NCBI GenBank assembly: GCA_963696075.1
Contig: CAVOJD010000001.1
Location: forward strand, 1 to 60,330
Source: CAJQQK01 sp963696075
GTDB lineage: Bacteria; Pseudomonadota; Alphaproteobacteria; Rhizobiales; Hyphomicrobiaceae
Direction of reading: 5' to 3'
Length of the DNA stretch: 60,330 nucleotides
Shown: positions 54,054 to 60,330 of the stretch, piece after piece
Layout of the letters: each line of letters opens with the position of its first letter
Numbering within the stretch: position 1 is the stretch's first letter
Position numbers and translations under genes: made by a program
Notes under the pieces: model-generated
The model's database searches: none
What the model saw: the letters and a program-made list of their open reading frames with translations, nothing else
Told to the model about the DNA's origin: nothing

Positions 54054-55400
54054 TCATGTATAGTCTTGTTTCATCGTTACGATTACGCCTCCGAAACTGG
54101 GAGCAGCACTTTCCATCCTGATCGCGTCATGGAGGCGCATAATCGTCTCACGATCCAACGTGGGCGCGCCACGGCTGCATCTCTCCATGACATAAAGTAG
54201 TCGCGCGACAAGATCGTCGTCCCTGATCCCGTACCGGCCTATGGCCGCGAAAGCTGAGCAAGCCAGGTCCGCGAAGCTTATCGGTTCGAAAACAACCCGC
54301 AGTTTCAAGTTCCGATCTGCAACCCGACCCGACAGCATACGCCGGCCCGCCAGAAGCCCAAGCACCTCTCCCAGCCGATCCAGACAGTAAAGCGCCGTTG
54401 TCGGGTCGTTGATCCCCGGCGACAAGGCACGTTGCGCGATCTCCACGATCCTTCTTAGTGAGAACTCGATATCGTATTGGGGTGCGCGTTCCTGACCAAT
54501 CGAAAACACATTGCCCAGGTCTCCAGCAACGCCATCCGTGACTCGCCCATAGGGATACGCAACAAGCAGCGATCCCCCATGAGGAACAAAATCGCCTACC
54601 CGGCACTCTGTTTGGACAATGAGGTCATGGTCGCAGGCGGTGCTAAGAAGCCCATCCAGGTCGAGCGACTGTATGTAGCCGCTTTCTGCCGACACGACAG
54701 ACCGGCAGTTACTATCAAAATCTGCTGGTAGGACCTCCGCCAGCGTCCGTTCAGCAAACGACGCGGATGCATGGCGATGATCGGGGAAAACCTGCTCGAC
54801 AGTTTTGCAAGCCTCGGCCGCGAGTTTAGCCAGGATTGTCTCGATCCGGATCGAGGTGGCGATGTGGTGGATGAAGTAGATTAGCGTTGCAAGGCTCGCT
54901 ACAGCGAGGATCATGCCCAATGTCACAGCCATCAGCGGAACGAAGCTCGCTCCTCCTGGGCCACGGACGGAGGCCAGTACCAAGAGGCAGTAGACGAATG
55001 TAGACAGAAACGTACCCAGCACGATCTGATTGCCGCGGTCTCGCATGAAATTGCGCAACATACGCGGACCGAACTGGGACGAAGCCAGTTGCAGGGTCAG
55101 CATTGTCATGGAGAAGGTGACGCCCGCGACTGTGATCATGGAGCCCGCGATGGCCGACAGGATAGCTCGGGCACTCTCCGGGCCGAAGGCATAGGTCCAT
55201 TCGGCGATCCATCCGATACGTGACGCCTCAAGCGAGTCCAGAAGGATCAGGAAGCTGGCCATTACGATAGCACTAATGGCCATGATCGACGGCAAAAACC
55301 AGAAGCTGCTGCGCAACTGGTCCCAAGTTCTTGATATGGAGCGGAAAAATTCGTTCAATACTTTTCTCGCTGAAGTAGAGGCAAGGTCATCCCTTCCCAT
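54054..55400 (-). CDS. DUF2254 membrane protein
   Basis: A 448-residue protein. Membrane helices: about 33-53 (SFWFLPSIMAISAIVMASFL), 80-105 (ILSAIAGSMITVAGVTFSMT), 125-145 (IVLGTFLSTFVYCLLVLASV) and 155-178 (VPLMAVTLGMILAVASLATL). The conserved MLTLQLASSQFGPRMLRNFM and SPGINDPTTALYCLDRLGEV segments are DUF2254 signatures. The large C-terminal part is soluble. Function unknown; family members often lie beside mechanosensitive channels and other envelope-stress genes, as here. Intact, no strong ribosome-binding site seen at the first ATG. Confidence 0.85.
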   Translation of the reverse strand: MGRDDLASTSARKVLNEFFRSISRTWDQLRSSFWFLPSIMAISAIVMASFLILLDSLEASRIGWIAEWTYAFGPESARAILSAIAGSMITVAGVTFSMTMLTLQLASSQFGPRMLRNFMRDRGNQIVLGTFLSTFVYCLLVLASVRGPGGASFVPLMAVTLGMILAVASLATLIYFIHHIATSIRIETILAKLAAEACKTVEQVFPDHRHASASFAERTLAEVLPADFDSNCRSVVSAESGYIQSLDLDGLLSTACDHDLIVQTECRVGDFVPHGGSLLVAYPYGRVTDGVAGDLGNVFSIGQERAPQYDIEFSLRRIVEIAQRALSPGINDPTTALYCLDRLGEVLGLLAGRRMLSGRVADRNLKLRVVFEPISFADLACSAFAAIGRYGIRDDDLVARLLYVMERCSRGAPTLDRETIMRLHDAIRMESAAPSFGGVIVTMKQDYT

Positions 55401-55500
55401 TGATGTCCTGTTTCAAGAAATGGCCCAACTGCCGGCCCCCGGCTGGACGCCCGGCATGGGATCTGCGCAAACATTTCGAGCGCTGCCGCGAGGCATATTC

Positions 55501-55665
55501 TCAAATACGGCCAAGTACCATCAGCACAAGGACGATGATCAATATGGTGCCAATCACGCCGACCCCGCCATGACCGAAGCCGTAGCCATAGCCGCCAAAT
55601 CGTCCGCTGAATCCGCCCAGCAGGAAGATGATAAGAACGATAATCAGGATTGTACCGAGTGACAT
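55501..55665 (-). CDS. DUF3309 small membrane protein (54 aa)
   Basis: Reads MSLGTILIIVLIIFLLGGFS, GRFGGYGYGFGHGGVGVIGT and ILIIVLVLMVLGRI: two membrane helices joined by a Gly/Tyr-rich loop. This is the DUF3309 pattern, widespread in Proteobacteria and often stress-induced. AAGGA lies seven to nine bases before the ATG at 55665. It is upstream of and co-directional with the DUF2254 gene. Short but well supported by family form. Confidence 0.82.
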   Translation of the reverse strand: MSLGTILIIVLIIFLLGGFSGRFGGYGYGFGHGGVGVIGTILIIVLVLMVLGRI

Positions 55666-55866
55666 TGCGTCTGTTCCTTTTCCAAGTCGGCATACGTCTT
55701 GTGAGTTGCCCCGTTAACATCTCAGGCTCATAAATAGCTCATTTGCTTCTGGGTGGTTGAAGCGCCGTACTCTCCGATCGTTAAGCCAAACCCAACGTGG
55801 GACAGGAGACGGTATCGGAGAGCCTGTCAGACTTTTTGGCTAACCAATCCGAGGGGGCTACGTGCC

Positions 55867-55934
55867 CATTCCGGTCGATCCGGCCAGCCATTCCGGTGAC
55901 ATCCGGCCACTCGTTCCGGCGTATCCGGCCACGT
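55867..55934. repeat. Three tandem units like IS21-family ends
   Basis: Three units of 22-23 bases: CATTCCGGTCGATCCGGCCA, CATTCCGGTGACATCCGGCC and CGTTCCGGCGTATCCGGCCA (each followed by two or three more bases). Alternating TTCCGG/ATCCGGCCA blocks are characteristic of the multiple terminal repeats of IS21-type elements. No istA or istB remains. Confidence 0.5.
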
Positions 55935-56064
55935 GAGCGGCAGTGCCGTTGGCTTGGGTGGTTGATGTCAGTGGCATGGCCTTTCAGAGTTCTGGCCAGA
56001 GCAACATCTTCGCCGCGAAGCCTGCAACTAATTTAGAGCATGGCACCGAAATCACTGTTTTGCA

Positions 56065-56078
56065 TTGATTTAGGTCAG
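56065..56078 (+). promoter_or_regulatory. FNR/FixK-like half-conserved site
   Basis: TTGATTTAGGTCAG: a perfect left half (TTGAT), N4, and right half GTCAG against ATCAA. This variant spacing and right half occur in known Anr/FNR targets. No gene starts within 500 bases downstream, so it may be a leftover promoter. Confidence 0.3.
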
Positions 56079-56552
56079 TCCGAGCGCAAACGAAAGAAGG
56101 GCCTTCGCCTGTCATTGAGCGTCAGGAGAACCTTGCTGGCCACCAAAACCACTTCAAAGCGGCAGCATGAACAGCAATCCGGTGGGCCGGAGGCTCTCTT
56201 AAATTAAACGCACAACTGTCCCGAAAACTCTGAAGACGGACAGCGACCCTAGCCGGACACGGCAAGAAGTCAGTGACGATGGCAGCGATTTTCCCGAAGC
56301 GGACACCATGACCGACGTCATCGATGTGGCGGCAAAGGCACCTGCTCTCTGATCAGCTAAGACCGCGATCGACGAAAGGTCCACAACCTGGACATTCGAC
56401 CTTTCCAAATTGCGTCCGCCGGCATCCAGGCCCACTATCGTGCGGCCCGATCGGTTCTGCCCTACTAACGGGCTCGCGTATCGTCACTGTTGCGTTTTCG
56501 GCAGCGTCGGTACTTGTAGACGCGCCGCAGCACGCCCATGTCACTTCAAGAA

Positions 56553-56579
56553 TTAGCGCTCTCGGTAAGCGAGCGCTGA
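56553..56579. promoter_or_regulatory. CIRCE-type HrcA operator upstream of groES
   Basis: TTAGCGCTC (56553-56561), nine bases, GAGCGCTGA (56571-56579). This matches the CIRCE layout TTAGCACTC-N9-GAGTGCTAA with the same A-to-G change in both arms (so pairing is kept) and one extra change at the right end. It lies 74 bases before the groES start, a normal place. HrcA repression of groESL is therefore likely. Confidence 0.75.
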
Positions 56580-56653
56580 CAATCGCATTTCTCGAACAAT
56601 TCAGCCTTCTTCCTCCGCCGCGTGCGGGGAGCAACGATTTTGGAGCACTCAAT

Positions 56654-56944
56654 ATGAACTTCCGCCCCCTTCACGACCGCGTTGTCGTAAAGCGTGCTGA
56701 CACTGAGACCAAGACATCCGGTGGGATTATCATCCCGGACACAGCCGGCGAAAAACCGCAGCAAGGCAAAGTCATTGCCGTCGGCCCCGGCAGCCGGGAC
56801 GAAGCCGGCAAACTCGTCCCGTTGGATCTCAAGAAGGGCGACGAGGTTCTGTTTGGTCAGTGGTCCGGCACCGAGATCAAGATCGACGGTGACGAGCTAC
56901 TCATCATGAAGGAAAGCGACGTAATGGGTGTGCTCGACAAGTAG
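56654..56944 (+). CDS. groES: Co-chaperonin GroES
   Basis: A 96-residue Hsp10, the lid of the GroEL chamber. MNFRPLHDRVVVKRADTETK is the standard N-terminus; the mobile loop that contacts GroEL is TKTSGGIIIPDTAGEKPQQG; GKVIAVGPGSRDEAGKLVPL and the C-terminal IMKESDVMGVLDK are typical. GGAG precedes the ATG at 56654. It lies behind a CIRCE-type operator and 63 bases before groEL, forming the groESL operon. Confidence 0.95.
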   Translation: MNFRPLHDRVVVKRADTETKTSGGIIIPDTAGEKPQQGKVIAVGPGSRDEAGKLVPLDLKKGDEVLFGQWSGTEIKIDGDELLIMKESDVMGVLDK

Positions 56945-57007
56945 GTATCTACGTTTTCGCGTCTCACGTTCCGAACAAATTCCTCATTTCATGTCTGGAT
57001 TACGCAA

Positions 57008-58642
57008 ATGACTGCCAAGCAGGTCAAGTTCTCCCGCGACGTTCGCGATCGTATGATGGACGGTGTCGATGTTCTCGCTAACGCCGTAAAGGTGACGCTC
57101 GGCCCGAAAGGCCGCAACGTCATCATCGACAAGAGCTATGGCGCGCCGCGCACGACAAAAGACGGCATCACCGTTGCCAAGGAAATCGAGCTTGAGGACA
57201 AGTTCGAGAATATGGGCGCGCAGATGGTGCGCGAAGTTGCCCAGAAGACCAACGACATGGCAGGCGACGGCACCACCACTGCGACCGTTCTAGCGCATGC
57301 GATCCTGCGCGAAGGCGTGAAGTATGTAGCGGCCGGCATGAACCCGATGGACCTGAAGCGCGGCATTGAGAAGGCTGTCGCCCAGGTCGTTGATGAAATT
57401 CAAAAACGATCGAAGAAGGTGCAGGCCTCGTCTGAAATCGCCCAGGTCGGCACGGTGGCCGCTAACGGCGAAGTGGAGATCGGCGACATGATCGCCAAGG
57501 CGATGCAGAAGGTTGGCAACGAAGGTGTAATCACCGTCGAAGAAGCAAACGGCCGCGAAAGCGAGCTGGAGATCGTCGAGGGCATGCAGTTCGACCGTGG
57601 CTACCTGTCGCCGTATTTCATTACCAACGCTGAAAAAATGACTGTCGAGATGGAGGAGCCCTACATTCTCATCCATGAAAAGAAGCTTGGCAGCCTGAAG
57701 GACCTGTTGCCCGTGCTTGAGGCAATCGTTCAAACAGGTAAGCCACTGCTGATCATTGCCGAAGATATAGAGGGCGAGGCACTTGCGACGCTAGTCGTTA
57801 ACAAGCTTCGTGGCGGCCTGAAAGTCGCGGCTGTCAAAGCGCCAGGGTTCGGCGACCGCCGCAAAGCGGTTCTGGAAGACATCGCCGTCTTGACTAGTGG
57901 TAGTGTGATCAGCGAAGAGCTCGGCATAAAGCTGGAAAGCGTCACGCTCGAAATGCTCGGCAGGGCCAAGCGTGTCTTGATCACAAAAGACGCGACCACA
58001 GTGATTGATGGTTCCGGCAAGAAGAAGAACATCGAAGCACGGATCAGTCAGATCAAATCTCAGATCGAAGACACGACATCGGACTACGACAAGGAAAAAC
58101 TGCAAGAGCGGTTGGCCAAGCTTGCAGGTGGTGTTGCCATCATTAAGGTCGGTGGCTCCACCGAGATTGAAGTCAAAGAACGCAAGGATCGTGTCGATGA
58201 TGCGCTCAATGCAACACGGGCAGCGGTCGAAGAAGGTATCGTGCCAGGCGGTGGTGTCATGCTGGTGAAGGCGATCAAGGCGATTACCGTCAAAGGCGAC
58301 AATGCCGATCAGGACGCGGGTATCAACATTATCAGGCGGGCGCTGCAGGCACCGATCCGCCAGATCGCGGACAATGCTGGTATCGAAGGATCGATTGTGG
58401 TTGGCAAGGTCTTGGAAGGCCGCTCGAATTCGTTCGGCTACGACGCCCAGGCCGACGAATATTGCGACATGATCGAACGGGGTATCATCGATCCGGCCAA
58501 AGTTGTGCGCATCGCGCTCCAGGATGCTGCTTCGATTGCCGGCCTGATGATCACGACAGAGGCTGGCGTGGCTGATGTGCAGCCGGACGGTGACGCGCAT
58601 GCTGGTCATTACCACGGTGGCGGCATGGGCGGCATGATGTAG
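57008..58642 (+). CDS. groEL: Chaperonin GroEL
   Basis: A 544-residue Hsp60. Landmarks: VTLGPKGRNVIIDKSYGAPR (nucleotide site), the MAGDGTTTATVLAHAILREG loop with the catalytic-site Asp, the apical domain (RGYLSPYFITNAEKMTVEME, AVKAPGFGDRRKAVLEDIAV), AAVEEGIVPGGGVMLVKAIK, and the C-terminal GGM tail (HYHGGGMGGMM), here His-containing. Full length and uninterrupted. Alphaproteobacteria of this group usually carry several groESL copies; this one, surrounded by mobile DNA, is probably an accessory copy. A hairpin terminator candidate follows. Confidence 0.97.
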   Translation: MTAKQVKFSRDVRDRMMDGVDVLANAVKVTLGPKGRNVIIDKSYGAPRTTKDGITVAKEIELEDKFENMGAQMVREVAQKTNDMAGDGTTTATVLAHAILREGVKYVAAGMNPMDLKRGIEKAVAQVVDEIQKRSKKVQASSEIAQVGTVAANGEVEIGDMIAKAMQKVGNEGVITVEEANGRESELEIVEGMQFDRGYLSPYFITNAEKMTVEMEEPYILIHEKKLGSLKDLLPVLEAIVQTGKPLLIIAEDIEGEALATLVVNKLRGGLKVAAVKAPGFGDRRKAVLEDIAVLTSGSVISEELGIKLESVTLEMLGRAKRVLITKDATTVIDGSGKKKNIEARISQIKSQIEDTTSDYDKEKLQERLAKLAGGVAIIKVGGSTEIEVKERKDRVDDALNATRAAVEEGIVPGGGVMLVKAIKAITVKGDNADQDAGINIIRRALQAPIRQIADNAGIEGSIVVGKVLEGRSNSFGYDAQADEYCDMIERGIIDPAKVVRIALQDAASIAGLMITTEAGVADVQPDGDAHAGHYHGGGMGGMM

Positions 58643-58672
58643 GCAACTATCAATTTGGCATTGAGTGTTAAC

Positions 58673-58698
58673 GTGTTGCCGCGTGGCTGCGGCAACAC
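58673..58698 (+). terminator. Hairpin after groEL
   Basis: GTGTTGCCGC (58673-58682), loop GTGGCT, GCGGCAACAC (58689-58698): a perfect 10-bp stem 30 bases after the groEL stop. The T-run is weak, so termination may be partial or factor-dependent. Confidence 0.6.
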
Positions 58699-58769
58699 CT
58701 GCATATCAGATATTGATTTTCTTTGATCTCTGAGTACGTCCAATTCCTGATCGATCAAGAGGTGCCAAC

Positions 58770-59057
58770 ATGACCAATCGAACGACACGAAATACGATGG
58801 TTTTCAGGCGACCGTTTCACATTCAGTGGATTGATCACGAATTGCCATCGGGTTCCTACGAGGTCGTGACCGAGGAGGAGCAACTGCACGGCATTTCATT
58901 TCTCGCCTATCGCCGCTTGCAGACTTACATTTATTGTCAATCGGGCTCCAATCAGAAAGGGCTTGAACGGTCATACGATGTTGATCCTGAAGATCTCGCT
59001 GCTGCATTTGCGCGAGATGCGATGGAGATGGACGGCTCCACGTCAAACACGCCATGA
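58770..59057 (+). CDS. Conserved hypothetical protein (95 aa)
   Basis: A 95-residue protein (MVFRRPFHIQWIDHELPSGS, YEVVTEEEQLHGISFLAYRR, LQTYIYCQSGSNQKGLERSY, DVDPEDLAAAFARDA). The FRRPF...LPSGxYEVxTEEExLxGxSFxAYRR pattern recurs in small rhizobial proteins of unknown function that often neighbour stress or chaperone genes (recalled). It probably forms a small beta-rich domain. It starts 71 bases after the groEL hairpin. Confidence 0.65.
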   Translation: MTNRTTRNTMVFRRPFHIQWIDHELPSGSYEVVTEEEQLHGISFLAYRRLQTYIYCQSGSNQKGLERSYDVDPEDLAAAFARDAMEMDGSTSNTP

Positions 59058-59138
59058 CGCATCAACGGTACAGCTGGCGATGGGCGGTCATGGTCGTATT
59101 CTCGTAGAAACTACTGAATTTAATTGTGAGGAAAACAG

Positions 59139-59273
59139 ATGTCTAAAGGCGACCATAGACGCGGCAATAAAGAGGCGAAAAAACCAAAACAGGTGAAGCC
59201 TAAAGTACTCGCAACTTCTAATTCAAACGCCGGAAAGTCTACGATTGTTGTGGCTGGCAAGAAAGTCAAATAA
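59139..59273 (+). CDS. Small basic protein (44 aa)
   Basis: Reads MSKGDHRRGNKEAKKPKQVK, PKVLATSNSNAGKSTIVVAG and KKVK, strongly basic with no hydrophobic core. GAGGA lies about five bases before the ATG. Small proteins with the KGDxRRxNKEAKKPK motif are frequent in Alphaproteobacteria and may bind nucleic acid; function unknown. Confidence 0.6.
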   Translation: MSKGDHRRGNKEAKKPKQVKPKVLATSNSNAGKSTIVVAGKKVK

Positions 59274-59375
59274 ATGCACGTCGCGTAGCCGCGCGAGCAA
59301 TGGTCAGAGTTGGATCTGTGTGCTCTCCAACGCCCGGCGAAACGGGTGATCTGCTAAGCGGTCCTGCGCCCTAGC

Positions 59376-59483
59376 ATGTGGTTTGGTCCCGTCGAGCCGC
59401 CGGAACAGCGGGCCGGCCTAGTCGAACAGTGGCTGGCGGCCGACAATGTCGAAACGTATGGCTATTTGGATGCTGCAAAATGA
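59376..59483 (+). CDS. Possible leader ORF coupled to htpX (35 aa)
   Basis: A 35-residue frame (MWFGPVEPPEQRAGLVEQWL, AADNVETYGYLDAAK) whose stop overlaps the htpX start as ATGA. The composition looks like real protein, perhaps the C-terminal end of a lost gene. No ribosome-binding site is evident. Confidence 0.3.
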   Translation: MWFGPVEPPEQRAGLVEQWLAADNVETYGYLDAAK

Positions 59484-60330
59484 AGAGAATTGGCCTATTT
59501 CTCGCAACCAACATTGCAGTATTAGCTGTGATAGCAGTGCTTGTGAACGTCCTGGGTCTTGGGCGAATTGCCGATGCGGAGGGGACTCAATCTCGGTGCG
59601 CTGCTGGCACTGTCGGCCGTCATCGGCTTTACCGGCGCGATCATCTCCCTACTCATCTCGAAGCCGATGGCTAAGTGGCAAACCGGCGCGCAAGTCATCA
59701 CTCAACCAGCCAATGCCGATGAGCGTTGGCTGTTCGATACAGTCGCCAAACTGTCCGCCAAAGCCGGCATTAGGACGCCTGAGGTCGCCATATACGAAGG
59801 CGAACCTAACGCATTCGCGACTGGCGCGTTCAAGAACTCCGCGCTCGTGGCCGTGTCGACCCGCCTCCTTTCGACCATGGAGCCGGAGGAGGTTGAAGCC
59901 GTCCTTGCGCACGAGGTCGCTCATGTTGCGAACGGTGACATGGTCACGATGACGCTGATCCAAGGCGTGGTAAACACGTTCGTGGTATTCCTGTCGCGCA
60001 TCGTTGGGTACTTGGTCGACAAGCAGCTGAACAGGAACGGCAATGGCCAGGGCATAGGCTACTTCGTCACCTCGATCGTGTGCCAGATCCTATTCGGCAT
60101 TCTGGCCTCCATGATTGTCGCCTGGTTCTCCCGCCATCGCGAGTTTCGAGCCGACGCTGGCGCGGCCGACTACATGGGTCAGCCCAACAGTATGATCAAC
60201 GCACTCGCCCGTCTGGGCCGCGTAGAGCCGGGCGAGTTGCCGAAATCGATCCAGGCATCGGGGATCAGTGACAGGCCAAGCGTCATGGCACTGTTCTCCA
60301 CGCACCCGCCAATCGAGGAGCGGATCGAGG
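59480..60330 (+). pseudogene. htpX: HtpX membrane zinc metalloprotease, frameshifted, runs off the edge
   Basis: The N-terminus MKRIGLFLATNIAVLAVIAV (first membrane helix) is read from 59480. After GRIADAEG a one-base shift at about 59578-59585 (GAGGGGACTC) moves the rest to another frame: GLNLGALLALSAVIGFTGAI, then SKPMAKWQTGAQVI, and the zinc site VEAVLAHEVAHVANGDMVTM (HEVAH). Two more helices and SRHREFRADAGAADYMG with the third ligand Glu follow, and the frame is open at the window end with FSTHPPIEERIE. HtpX degrades damaged membrane proteins and acts alongside FtsH (family knowledge). At most a few dozen residues are missing on the right. Confidence 0.85.

Larger units (their letters stand above)
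55666..56552. other. Intergenic upstream of groES, repeats only
   Basis: Almost 900 bases with no supported gene. It contains IS21-end-like tandem repeats at 55867-55934 and an FNR-like site at 56065. The rest seems to be decayed sequence. Confidence 0.45.

Noticed and set aside
1..60330. tRNA, rRNA, CRISPR and replication-origin genes
   Set aside because: I looked for T-loop-like motifs, regularly spaced repeats and RepABC/RepA-like proteins and found none that hold up by eye.

Overview
The window looks like accessory DNA, probably a plasmid or a decayed genomic island, from an alphaproteobacterium of the Hyphomicrobiales, most likely the Bradyrhizobium/Nitrobacter/Rhodopseudomonas group. 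The pointers are the GC-rich codon use, a family III adenylate cyclase with TolB-like and TPR parts, a FixJ-like/FixK-like regulator pair, a small secreted protein of a type I know from Bradyrhizobiaceae, and DUF3768, DUF3309 and DUF2254 proteins. I saw no rRNA, tRNA, CRISPR array or recognisable replication origin. The species call is inference.

Left third (1-16 kb): an IS91-type element with a tyrosine recombinase, then relics of IS110 and IS1595, a frameshifted gamma-glutamyltransferase, and a plus-strand acyl-CoA operon (MaoC-like hydratase, family III CoA-transferase, two crotonases). Part of this operon is clearly AT-richer than its surroundings, and a strong hairpin sits in each spacer between genes. 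A truncated thioesterase and an outer-membrane porin follow, then IS1380 and IS110 copies (both with broken transposases) and an orphan serine resolvase.

Middle (16-29 kb): a 783-residue fusion of a periplasmic binding protein to a Cys-loop-type pentameric ion channel, an adenylate cyclase with TPRs, a polytopic membrane protein, a tyrosine recombinase that lacks an arm domain, a YecA/SEC-C protein, a cupin, and a graveyard of IS and regulator fragments. Dispersed short repeats lie in the large intergenic gaps.

Stress island (29.7-39 kb): two virtually identical 1,621-bp IS1380 copies in the same orientation, each flanked by CTAG, enclose hpf, hflC, hflK, a His/Ala/Lys-rich small protein, a PRC-barrel protein, a secreted matrixin and a Crp/Fnr regulator. 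This has the structure of a composite transposon. Outside the right copy lie a FixJ-like regulator whose receiver lacks the phospho-acceptor Asp, and a FixK-like regulator.

Conjugation-like module (41-48.7 kb): DUF3768 and a small protein, then a minus-strand set of Replic_Relax, a membrane protein, a TraG/VirD4-like ATPase, a TPR membrane protein and a second such ATPase. All of these except the TPR gene carry single-base frameshifts.

Right end (49-60.3 kb): an hpf paralogue interrupted by IS3, an IS256 copy, then envelope and proteostasis genes: MscS with a BON-like domain, DUF2254, DUF3309, groES-groEL behind a CIRCE-type operator, small conserved proteins, and a frameshifted htpX that runs off the edge. 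Together with hflKC and hpf, these suggest a mobile protein-quality-control and envelope-stress cargo. The many one-base frameshifts mean either real decay or imperfect sequence, and this cannot be settled from the window alone.
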